In this document: positions 48,571 through 59,545 of the stretch, in pieces
Position numbering within the stretch: position 1 is the stretch's first letter
How the letters are laid out: each line of letters opens with the position of its first letter
Origin: Pseudonocardia sediminis
GTDB taxonomy: Bacteria > Actinomycetota > Actinomycetes > Mycobacteriales > Pseudonocardiaceae
Assembly: GCF_004217185.1 (NCBI RefSeq)
Contig: NZ_SHKL01000001.1
Coordinates: forward strand, 124,001-188,000
Direction of reading: 5' to 3'
DNA length: 64,000 nt
The notes under the pieces: model-generated
Seen by the model: only the letters and a program-made list of their open reading frames with translations
Databases searched by the model: none
What the model was told of the DNA's origin: nothing
Program-made: the position numbers and the translations under genes

Positions 48571-48966
48571 ATGGCTAACGAGACGACAACCCGGACCACC
48601 CTCAACAACATCGGCGTGGTGATGTTCACCGTCGCCGACCAGGACGCCGCGCTGGCGTTCTACACCGGCACCCTCGGTTTCGAGGTTCGCGGCGACACGA
48701 GCTTCGGCGAGAACGGCGAGTACCGCTGGCTGGAGGTGGCCCCGCCCGGCTCGACCGCGCGACTGGCGCTGAACCCGCCGATGTTCGACTCGCCCGGCGG
48801 CTCCGCGATCGGTGTGGAGAGCTCGGACGCCCTCGCCGAGCACGCTCGTCTCAGCGCGATCGACGGCATCGACATCGACCCGGCGCCGGAGAAGACCCCC
48901 GGCGCGCCGCTGATGTTCATGCTGCGCGACCCGGACGGAAACGTGATCACGGTCGTCGAGCCCTGA
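48571..48966 (+). CDS. VOC family (glyoxalase-like) protein
   Basis: A 131-residue protein of the vicinal oxygen chelate fold, made of two beta-alpha-beta-beta-beta units. NIGVVMFTVADQDAALAFYT and LGFEVRGDTSF form the first unit, and PLMFMLRDPDGNVITVVEP the second, with the metal-binding glutamate in the last strand. The first-unit metal ligand is not a clear histidine, so metal binding is uncertain. Such proteins act as isomerases, dioxygenases or antibiotic-binding proteins. ATG 48571 gives the usual length, though in-frame starts exist upstream. No link to neighbours is evident. Confidence 0.82.
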   Translation: MANETTTRTTLNNIGVVMFTVADQDAALAFYTGTLGFEVRGDTSFGENGEYRWLEVAPPGSTARLALNPPMFDSPGGSAIGVESSDALAEHARLSAIDGIDIDPAPEKTPGAPLMFMLRDPDGNVITVVEP

Positions 48967-49070
48967 CCCCGGGGTCCGGAGCAGGGCCGGGCTATGTCGA
49001 GATCGCCCGGCCGGCTCCGACCGATCGGTGACGGCGCCGAACGGGCGCCCACACCGACGAGGGGACCACC

Positions 49071-49850
49071 GTGGACTTCGACCGCCACTGCACCGAGATC
49101 GTCACCCAGACCGGGCTGTTGCGGGCGTCCCTGCCCGGCGTGGACCAGCGCGCGCCCGTCCCGTCCTGCCCGGGCTGGGACGTCAACGCGCTGCTGCGCC
49201 ACGTCGGGGAGGCGCACCGCTGGATCGGGGCGACGGTCGCCGTCCCGTCCGACACCCCGCCGCCCCAGGACGCCGTCCGGCAGGTCACCGGGCACACCGA
49301 CACCGACCCGGTGGCCCTGGGTGACTGGCTCGCCGACGGCGCCGAGCAGCTCGCGGCGACGCTGCGCAGGGCCGGCCCGGACGGTCCGGCGTGGACCCCG
49401 ATCCCGGACGGCCTCGCCACGGCGACGTTCCACGCCCGCCGGATGGCGCACGAGACCGTGATGCATCGTGCCGACGCCCAGCTCGTGATCGGCGCCGAGT
49501 TCGACCTGGCCGACGACGTCGCCGCCGACGGCATCGACGAGTGGTGTGAGCTCGGCAGCCTGCCGATGATGTTCGACGTGCACCCCGAGCAGCGCGAGCT
49601 GCTCGGACCCGGCCGGACGATCCTGCTCGACGGCGGCGAGGGCGGCCGCTGGATGATGGACATGACCGGGGCCCGGCTCGACTTCGGCCGCACCACCGGC
49701 GACGAGACGGCCACGACCACCGTCCGAGGCCCGGTCACCGACCTGCTCCTGATGATCTTCCGGCGAAAGGCCCCGGGCGATCTCGACGTGACGGTCGAGG
49801 GCGACTCCGACCTGCTCCGGTTCTGGCTGGACCGCGTCTCTTTCGCCTGA
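49071..49850 (+). CDS. Maleylpyruvate isomerase family, mycothiol-dependent enzyme
   Basis: A 259-residue protein of the DinB-like mycothiol-dependent isomerase/transferase family. PSCPGWDVNALLRHVGEAHRW is the N-terminal signature, cut here to its core, with the first metal histidine and glutamate; ARRMAHETVMHRADAQLV supplies the other histidines. The C-terminal half is the alpha-beta lid domain. GAGGGG lies seven bases upstream of the GTG start. The family uses mycothiol, which fits an actinobacterial host. Substrate unknown. Confidence 0.87.
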   Translation: MDFDRHCTEIVTQTGLLRASLPGVDQRAPVPSCPGWDVNALLRHVGEAHRWIGATVAVPSDTPPPQDAVRQVTGHTDTDPVALGDWLADGAEQLAATLRRAGPDGPAWTPIPDGLATATFHARRMAHETVMHRADAQLVIGAEFDLADDVAADGIDEWCELGSLPMMFDVHPEQRELLGPGRTILLDGGEGGRWMMDMTGARLDFGRTTGDETATTTVRGPVTDLLLMIFRRKAPGDLDVTVEGDSDLLRFWLDRVSFA

Positions 49851-49862
49851 CGGCTCCGGCAC

Positions 49863-51821
49863 CTACCCGACCGGCGGCACGTCCGGCCGCACGACGACGG
49901 TGAACGGGCCGACGTCGCGTCGCACGAACGCCGGGTCCTCGAACAGGCGCGGATCGAACACGACGGCCTCGGTGCGGGCGCCGCCGGCCGGGAAGCGGTC
50001 GTAGCTCACGCCCATCCGCAGCTCACCGGCCCCGCCGCGGCTGAACACGAACACCGACGGCGGCCGCGCGGGCCCAGAGTCGAGTGCGGCCAGCAGGTCA
50101 AGCGGCGTCGGCGACGTCGCCCACCGCTTGACCTCCTCGGTGCGGGCCGGGAAGTCGGCCAGCGGGTTCGCGTACTGGGCACTCGTGGCCTGGTAGGACC
50201 AGTACGGCCGGTAGGTCAGCGGGGCGTAGGTGTTGCTCAGCACGACGACCTGGTCGGCCGGGCGGCCGGTGAGCGCGTCGATCGTCGACGTCAGCTCGCC
50301 GTTCCAGGCGCCGGCCTCGGTGTCGACGCGGGTGCCGTTCGGCTTCGTCCCGTCCGGGTAGTAGTCGCCGTTCTGCGCCGAGGTGGACCACGAGTAGGTC
50401 TCGGGGACCGTCTGCACCTGCGCGACGACGGCGGCCGCGGCCAGCACGGCGACCAGCGCCGGCATCCGGGCGCCCAGCTCGCGGCCGGGGAACCGGGCCC
50501 GCGCGACCCGCACCCCGTCCGCGGCCAGTCCGACCGCGCCGCAGGCCAGCGCCGTACCGATGACCGGCTCGATCCGGAACGAGAGCAGCGTCGTGTCCGC
50601 GGCGAGGGCGAACGTGGACAGCAGGTACCAGGCGTAGCCGCACGCGACGGTCCAGCCCAGCGCCCGCGCCACCTGGTCGCGGCGGAACCGCAGCACGATC
50701 CACACCGTCCCGGCCAGCGACAGCCCGCCGAGCGCGGTCGCCTCCAGCATCGGCAGCGGGAACGTCGACCCGGTCTGGGCCAGGAACCTCTGCGCCGCGT
50801 CGCCGCCGGCCCGCGCCCCGCCGAGGCGGGCCAGCAGGTACGGGGTCCAGTTCAGCAGGAGCAACGGCAGCGCGACGAGCAGCAGCACTCCGGCGCTGCG
50901 GAGCAGGGCGAGGGCGTAGCGGCCGCGCGCCTCCCGGGTCCGGACCAGGCCGTCGACGACGATCACGACCAGGACGAGCCCGAGGAAGTAGAACATCTGG
51001 GTGTGGGTCACCCCGGCGACGCCGGCGATCAGCCCGAGCACCACCGCCGAACCGGCCCACCGTCTTTCGGGCTCGCGCGCCGCGTCGGCCAGGCGCAGTC
51101 CGAGGACCGCGGCCGGCGCGATCAGGGCGGCGGTCAGCCACGAGTACGGCGTGTAGGGCGCGAGGGCGAGCCCGACCAGCACCGTCGCGGTCGCGAAGCC
51201 GAGCGCGCGCAGGCGCCCGGAGATCGCCGACCACAGGACGTGGGCGAGCACGCCGGTCAGCGCCATCGTGGCGATCGCGAACGGCTTGTAGAACGCCCAC
51301 GCCTCCACCCCGAACAGGTCCGCGAGCCGCCCGCCGACCCAGAACCAGGCCGTCGGGTAGTAGGGCGGGATGTCGGCGTAGGCGAAGTCGGCCGGGCGGG
51401 CGGAGTCGGCGAAGCGGGTCAGGAACTGCACCCGGAACGACTGGTCCCCGGAGACCCCGAACAGGTAGTGCCGGGTGTTCGCCAGCAGCAGCGCCAGGGG
51501 AGCCGTGGACAGCGCGGAGAGCCCGATCCAGGCCAGCGGCGCGGTCAGCGTCGGACGACGGCGGTGCGCCAGCCCGGCCAGCGCCAGCAGCACCGCGACG
51601 ACGAACCCGGACGCCGCCGTCAGCGCCAGCCCGACGTTCGTCCCGGCCGGGATCGGCAGCCGCGCCACCACGAGCTGGATCGCGGCGCTGACCCCCACCG
51701 CGACCACCGCGGCGACGGGCAGCTCACCGGCCACGCGCCACACCGAGGGGCCACGGGCGGGCCTGTCCCGGGTGCGCTCCCAGCCGGGGGGTACCTCGGA
51801 CACGGTGACGGGTCCCGTCAC
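49863..51821 (-). CDS. aftA: Galactan 5-O-arabinofuranosyltransferase AftA
   Basis: A 652-residue GT-C membrane enzyme that places the first arabinofuranose on galactan, using decaprenyl-phospho-arabinose outside the membrane. YLFGVSGDQSFRVQFLTRF near residue 120 and DIPPYYPTAWFWVGGRLADL are AftA hallmark sequences, with the catalytic acidic residues in the first outer loop. Around 11 helices are followed by an outer C-terminal domain starting near residue 480 (SWSTSAQNGDYYPDG). GTG 51821 overlaps the methyltransferase stop by four bases. It lies 5 kb from glf, not next to the emb gene as in mycobacteria. Confidence 0.9.
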   Translation of the reverse strand: MTGPVTVSEVPPGWERTRDRPARGPSVWRVAGELPVAAVVAVGVSAAIQLVVARLPIPAGTNVGLALTAASGFVVAVLLALAGLAHRRRPTLTAPLAWIGLSALSTAPLALLLANTRHYLFGVSGDQSFRVQFLTRFADSARPADFAYADIPPYYPTAWFWVGGRLADLFGVEAWAFYKPFAIATMALTGVLAHVLWSAISGRLRALGFATATVLVGLALAPYTPYSWLTAALIAPAAVLGLRLADAAREPERRWAGSAVVLGLIAGVAGVTHTQMFYFLGLVLVVIVVDGLVRTREARGRYALALLRSAGVLLLVALPLLLLNWTPYLLARLGGARAGGDAAQRFLAQTGSTFPLPMLEATALGGLSLAGTVWIVLRFRRDQVARALGWTVACGYAWYLLSTFALAADTTLLSFRIEPVIGTALACGAVGLAADGVRVARARFPGRELGARMPALVAVLAAAAVVAQVQTVPETYSWSTSAQNGDYYPDGTKPNGTRVDTEAGAWNGELTSTIDALTGRPADQVVVLSNTYAPLTYRPYWSYQATSAQYANPLADFPARTEEVKRWATSPTPLDLLAALDSGPARPPSVFVFSRGGAGELRMGVSYDRFPAGGARTEAVVFDPRLFEDPAFVRRDVGPFTVVVRPDVPPVG

Positions 51822-52612
51822 CCCGGCTGCTGTCCCACGGGCGTCCGCTTGCGGGCCACCACGAGGAACGCCTTCGAGATCGCCCACAGGGCGGGGAACC
51901 GACGCAGCGCCGCGACCCCGAGCGTGTAGATCTTCGACCCGCCGCCCTCGGCCAGCGACACGTCACCGGGGACGGTGAACGTCGCCTCCAGCTCGGGCCG
52001 TTGGGCGAGCAGCTTGCGCATCCGGATGTACCCGGGCGCGTAGCTGGCATCGGTGTAGTCGTGGCCGCGCTTCGTCAGGCGCAGGTAGCGGTTGGCCAGC
52101 GGCACCGGCATCCAGCTCAGGAACGGCAGCGCGTAGTGCGCCTCGATCGGCCACAGCTTGTTCGGCACGAGGATGTAGGCGACCCCGCCCGGGCGCAGCG
52201 CGTTCGCGATCCGCTCCAGGGCGTCCGGCTGGGCGTCGAGGTGCTCGAGCACGTTGTCCAGCACGGCGACGTCGAAACGCTCGCGGTCGTCGAAGTCGTT
52301 GATCGACTGGGTGCGGAACGTGAAGTTCGGGGCCTCCTCGGCCGCGAGCCGGTTCGCCTCCTCGGCCAGCGCCCCGTTCGGCTCGATCCCGACCACCGTG
52401 CGGCACAGCTTGCCCAGCTCCAGCGCGGTGTAGCCGTACCCGCAGCCGACGTCGACGACGTCGCACTCGGAGAAGGGCTTGTCCAGGAACGGCCCGGTCG
52501 TCAGCGCGATCTGCTTGGCGAACCCGGTGGCCAGCCGCCGTCGCTCGACCATCCGCAGGGTGGTCCGTTCGTACTCCGGCAGTGCGTCCAAACCGGGGTT
52601 CTCCTCACTCAT
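51818..52612 (-). CDS. Class I SAM-dependent methyltransferase
   Basis: A 264-residue methyltransferase. VVDVGCGYGYTALELG near residue 55 is motif I, VVGIEPNGALAEEANRL motif II, and VAVLDNVLEHLDAQPDAL motif IV with the EHL typical of small-molecule and glycan methyltransferases. The C-terminal half has KRGHDYTDASYAPGYIRMRK, probably the acceptor site. Start ATG 52612 and its stop both overlap neighbours by four bases, so it is firmly part of an operon with AftA and the DUF6541-like genes. Methylation of a wall sugar is the likely role. Confidence 0.85.
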   Translation of the reverse strand: MSEENPGLDALPEYERTTLRMVERRRLATGFAKQIALTTGPFLDKPFSECDVVDVGCGYGYTALELGKLCRTVVGIEPNGALAEEANRLAAEEAPNFTFRTQSINDFDDRERFDVAVLDNVLEHLDAQPDALERIANALRPGGVAYILVPNKLWPIEAHYALPFLSWMPVPLANRYLRLTKRGHDYTDASYAPGYIRMRKLLAQRPELEATFTVPGDVSLAEGGGSKIYTLGVAALRRFPALWAISKAFLVVARKRTPVGQQPG

Positions 52613-54759
52613 GAGTCGGTGGGCTCGACCGGGCCGCTGCAGGCGGTGATCCGGTAGAGCGCGTTCACGCCGTCGTCGGCCATCAGCTCGAAGCCGGGGA
52701 CGGGGCTGATGTCCTGCAGCCCGGGGTAGCTCCGGGCGGCCCCGTTCCAGGGCCAGAACGTCGTCGGTCCGTCGATCACGTAGCCGGTGCCGGTCGCGAG
52801 GACGGCGGGACAGACGGTCGGGTCGGTGGTCACGTCGCGCAGGTGCGCGGCGAGCGTCTTCTGGTCCGGCGTCCAGGCCCCGGTCATGTGCGGGAACAGC
52901 ACCTCCCGGCCGGTCAGCGGGTAGAGCAGGACGCTGCCGGTGAACGGGTTCGCCGCGACGACGGCGTCGGACGGCAGCAGGTCGCCGACCTGTTGCAGGA
53001 ACTCGCGCTGCCCCGGAGCGAGCAGCTCCGAGCCCGGGTTCTGGTACGGCCCGGCGAGCACCTTGGCGTGCGTGTTCTCGCTCATCCCGCCGGAGACCAC
53101 CACGGCCCCGACCAGCAGGGCCCCGGCGAGCAGCCCGGGGAGGATCTTCGGCGACGGCACCGGCAGCGCGGCCACCGCACGCCGGGCGAGCCCGGCCAGG
53201 CCGAGCGTCCCGACCACGGCCAGCGCGACGCCGGTGACCGGCACCATCGCGGCGAGGCGGTACGAGTCGTTGTACCAGGCACCGGTGATCGCGGCGGCGA
53301 ACGTCGTCTCCGACGCCGCGGCCTGCACGTAGAGGAACCCGGAGAGCAGGTGCGCCGGGACCAGCCAGCTCGTCGAGGCCCGGCGCAGCGCGAACACGAT
53401 CCCGACGAGCACCAGGACCGACACCGTCCACGACTCGGGACGGTTGTTGGTGGCTCCGAACGCGACGTCGAAGACCGCCTCTCCCGGTTCGGAGAACGCC
53501 CCCCAGTCGAAGCTGCGCACCCCGGCCAGCAGCGGCGAGGCGACCATCACCCACACGACCGTCCACACCACGGCGACGGACCCGGCGAGCGCCAGCAGCG
53601 GCACCCAGAACGAACGGGTGAACAGGCGCCGCCGGATCAGCCCGGTCACCCACCAGACGGTGGGGAACAGGGCGAGCGCGACGAGGCTGAACACGCTGTT
53701 CGGATGGGCCAGGGCGAGCGTCGGGACCGCGATGACGAGCACCACCGCGGCCCCCGGCCGTCCCAGCTGGGAGTCCTTCGCCAGCCCGAACAGCGTGACG
53801 ACGGCGGCCAGCGCGGCCGGCAGCAGCGCCACGCCGAGCAGGTTCGGCCACAGCACGCCGAACGACATCAGCGCCCAGGGGAACGCGGTGAACCCGACGG
53901 CCAGCACCGGCGTCGCCAGCGCGGCGCCGACTGAGGGCCCGGCGACCTGGCGGACCAGGAACAGCGACGACATCGGGAACACGACGACGGCGACGGCCAG
54001 CGCCGTCGCGTTCGTCGCCACCGGCACACCGGCGCCGGGTACCGACAGGGCCGTCAGCGAGACCAGGTCGTGCCACGCGGCGGGGTAGAGGGCGGTGGAG
54101 AGTGCCGGGTTGGTCAGCGTCCCGATGTGCAGCGACGACGCGTTGCCGGTGCGGAGGATCTCGGCGACGGCGCTGTAGTGGAAGACCGCGTCGTAGGTCT
54201 GCGACAGCCCGTCGACGGGCCCGAAGCCGTGCACGACGGTGAGCCAGCCGAGGACGGCCGCGGCGGCGGCACCGGCGGTCGCGGCCGCGCCGACCAGCCA
54301 GGGGGCGCGGCCCGCGGAGGCCCGCGCCCGCGCCGCCGCGTTCGGCCAGACCTGCGGGACGGCCATCGTGGACAGGCCGTCGACGGCGTCCGGGAGCCGG
54401 GCGAACATGCCCTGCGGCGTGCGCAGCCGGACGTAGAACACCCGCCAGCGCCGCCAGGCCAGGGTCGCCGGACCGACCGGCCGGTCGCGGCGCGGGAACA
54501 GCCGGACCTTCAGCTCACGCGCGCCGAGCACGACGGCCGCGCCCAGCAGCGCCGACACGAGCGGGACCCACACACCCCATGGGATCCCGAGGAAACCGGC
54601 GACGACGGCCGGGATCGCCGTGACGGCGACCGACAGCAGCGGTGCGGCGCCCCAGGCGGCGAGGTTGCGGAGCCCGGCCGCGTACGCGATGAGCAGACCC
54701 GGTCCGAGTGCCCAGAACCCGGCGAGCAGGACGGCGGGCACCGCGGACAGCCAGGACAT
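52609..54759 (-). CDS. DUF6541-like GT-C membrane protein, copy 1
   Basis: A 716-residue polytopic protein with about 13 helices and an outer C-terminal domain. MSWLSAVPAVLLAGFWALGP starts the first helix. The conserved loop motifs are DAVFHYSAVAEIL near residue 188 and ALYPAAWHDLVSL, and the outer domain has VAANPFTGSVLLYPLTGREV, FPHMTGAWTPDQ and a final Cys-containing strand RITACSG. It is about the same length and layout as the next gene, showing tandem duplication, with lower identity in the linker after helix three. Transfer of a polyprenyl-phosphate-bound sugar is inferred from the GT-C layout and from AftA in the same operon. AAGGAGG lies about 12 bases before the ATG. Confidence 0.78.
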   Translation of the reverse strand: MSWLSAVPAVLLAGFWALGPGLLIAYAAGLRNLAAWGAAPLLSVAVTAIPAVVAGFLGIPWGVWVPLVSALLGAAVVLGARELKVRLFPRRDRPVGPATLAWRRWRVFYVRLRTPQGMFARLPDAVDGLSTMAVPQVWPNAAARARASAGRAPWLVGAAATAGAAAAAVLGWLTVVHGFGPVDGLSQTYDAVFHYSAVAEILRTGNASSLHIGTLTNPALSTALYPAAWHDLVSLTALSVPGAGVPVATNATALAVAVVVFPMSSLFLVRQVAGPSVGAALATPVLAVGFTAFPWALMSFGVLWPNLLGVALLPAALAAVVTLFGLAKDSQLGRPGAAVVLVIAVPTLALAHPNSVFSLVALALFPTVWWVTGLIRRRLFTRSFWVPLLALAGSVAVVWTVVWVMVASPLLAGVRSFDWGAFSEPGEAVFDVAFGATNNRPESWTVSVLVLVGIVFALRRASTSWLVPAHLLSGFLYVQAAASETTFAAAITGAWYNDSYRLAAMVPVTGVALAVVGTLGLAGLARRAVAALPVPSPKILPGLLAGALLVGAVVVSGGMSENTHAKVLAGPYQNPGSELLAPGQREFLQQVGDLLPSDAVVAANPFTGSVLLYPLTGREVLFPHMTGAWTPDQKTLAAHLRDVTTDPTVCPAVLATGTGYVIDGPTTFWPWNGAARSYPGLQDISPVPGFELMADDGVNALYRITACSGPVEPTDS

Positions 54760-54914
54760 GGCGCGGCCGCCTCCTTCCCCGGCAGCCGGGCCCGGTCGGG
54801 CGAGAATGGGTCACCGCATGCGAGCGCCGATGACGCTGCGGAGCATACCGACGGGCACCGACGATCCGGCGGGTGCCGCACGGGCGCGACCGGGTGGAAT
54901 CCCCGCGCGGCCGC

Positions 54915-58284
<3,370 letters not shown>

Positions 58285-58285
58285 G

Positions 58286-58310
58286 CCCGGGCGCCCGGAC
58301 CGGGCCCGGG
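58286..58310. terminator. GC-rich terminator hairpin
   Basis: CCCGGG (58286-58291) with CCCGGG (58305-58310) and inner CCC (58294-58296) with GGG (58302-58304) can form a stem interrupted by a two-base bulge. It lies in the 28-base gap between the convergent glf and PNPOx-like genes. Confidence 0.5.
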
Positions 58311-58312
58311 GG

Positions 58313-58852
58313 TCAGGCCCGGGCCGTCGCGGCCGGGCGCTCGAACGCCGTCCAGGTCGTCGCGTCCCAGGTGCCGGAGCGGCGCAGGGCGTTGCCGCAG
58401 TGCCAGAACACCTCCTCGGCCCGGACCTCGACGGTGATCTCGGGGACGAACTCGCCGATCGCGAGGCCCTCCCGGTAGTGCGCGCCGCGCACGACGGTGG
58501 CGTGGCCGTTGACCCGCAGGATGTCGGTGACGCCGGGCCGGACGAACAGCATCCCGACCCGCGGGTCGACGAGCAGGTTCCGCAGGCTGTCCAGACGGCG
58601 GTTGCCGCGGCGGTCGGGGAACGCGAGCGTGCGGTCGTCGAGCATCAGGACGCTGCCCGGCAGGTCGCCGCGCGGGGAGACGTCGAGCAGGCCCTCGCCG
58701 TTGGTGGTGGCGAGGAAGAACAGCGGTGACCCGGTGACGAACGCCTGCTGGACCTTGTCGAGGTGGTCGGTGTCCTTGTCCGCGATGAACGGCAACGGCG
58801 GGTCGACGATCTCGCGCAGCTCGGTCTCGGTCGTGATCTCGGTACGCGCCAC
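58313..58852 (-). CDS. Pyridoxamine 5'-phosphate oxidase family flavoprotein
   Basis: A 179-residue split-barrel protein, probably binding FMN or F420. SPLFFLATTNGEGLLDVSPR is the first strand pair with the usual substrate-facing residues, LAFPDRRGNRRLDSLRNLL the cofactor-phosphate region, and VGMLFVRPGVTDILRVNGHA the central strands. EVFWHCGNALRRSG matches members annotated as MSMEG_1061-type PNPOx proteins. GTG 58852 has a minus-strand TACGGT (58864-58859) six bases upstream, suggesting a leaderless transcript; the junction of the decayed HepT gene lies just beyond. Substrate unknown. Confidence 0.82.
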   Translation of the reverse strand: MARTEITTETELREIVDPPLPFIADKDTDHLDKVQQAFVTGSPLFFLATTNGEGLLDVSPRGDLPGSVLMLDDRTLAFPDRRGNRRLDSLRNLLVDPRVGMLFVRPGVTDILRVNGHATVVRGAHYREGLAIGEFVPEITVEVRAEEVFWHCGNALRRSGTWDATTWTAFERPAATARA

Positions 58853-58878
58853 GGCACCACCGTAGGTGAGGCTGGCCT

Positions 58879-59001
58879 GATGCCGCGGATCCACAGCGGG
58901 TCGGCGCGTCGATCCGGGTCCGCCCCCGACTCGCTCGCGAGAACGGCGAGGTCGTCGGTGATCGAGCGCAGCAGCCGGGCCACCCGTGCCGGGTCAACCA
59001 C
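58879..59001 (-). pseudogene. HepT-like HEPN toxin gene, 3' truncated
   Basis: From GTG 59001 the minus strand reads VVDPARVARLLRSITDDLAV then LASESGADPDRRADPLWIRG, the N-terminal 40 or so residues of a DUF86/HepT HEPN toxin. Family members continue with a helix that leads to the catalytic R-x4-6-H, but here homology stops near 58879 and the sequence runs straight into the promoter of the PNPOx-like gene. The catalytic RNase motif is therefore gone. It overlaps the end of the MNT antitoxin gene, the normal arrangement of this toxin-antitoxin pair. Confidence 0.65.
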
Positions 59002-59373
59002 GACGGAGACTCTGCAGGAACTCCTCGTGGCTGCGGCGCATCCGGGGGAGCTCGTCGGCGTAGATCTTGCGTGTCGTCGCGACCCAGCGGACGCGGGCGG
59101 CGGGTCGTCGTCGAAGAGCAGCTTGCCGTCCTGCGCGACCCGCCCGGCCAATTCGAGCGGGGCCCCGTTGAGGACGAGCAGGTCGACCCCGGCAGGGAGA
59201 CCCACCTCGAAGGACGGGGGCGGGTCCGTTGCCCACCAGGCGGCGACGTCGACATCGGAGTCGGGACGGTGCGTCCCGGCGGCCCGGCTTCCGTGCAGCA
59301 GGGCGAACCGGGCTCCGGCGGCACGCAAGGCCTCGATGGTTCCCGCCGGTAGCGGATCCCGGTCGTCGCTCAT
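58994..59373 (-). pseudogene. MNT-type antitoxin gene with a frameshift
   Basis: From ATG 59373 the minus strand encodes a minimal nucleotidyltransferase: FALLHGSRAAGTHRPDSDVD contains the GSxxxG and SDxD active-site motif that adenylylates the HepT partner. After LVLNGAPLELAGRVAQDGKL and LLFDDDPP the family continues as ARVRWVATTRKIYADELPRM then RRSHEEFLQSLRRG, but this continuation is in a different frame; a one-base loss within the run of C and G at about 59094-59103 explains it. The stop is TGA at 58996-58994. Either a true frameshift or a sequencing error in a GC run; the truncated partner favours real decay. Confidence 0.65.
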
Positions 59374-59545
59374 GGGATCAATGTGGCATCGCCCGCCGCC
59401 GGGCCCGGTCTCCGATTCACGGCGCGCCGTCCCCGCCTCACGGTCCGTGTCGTGCCCGCGGCTACCCTCGGTGCGCCCCTGAACCCCGTGCGCCGTGATC
59501 GATCCGCGGCGCCACGATATGCCGAGTGCCGAGGTCCGCCCTGCG

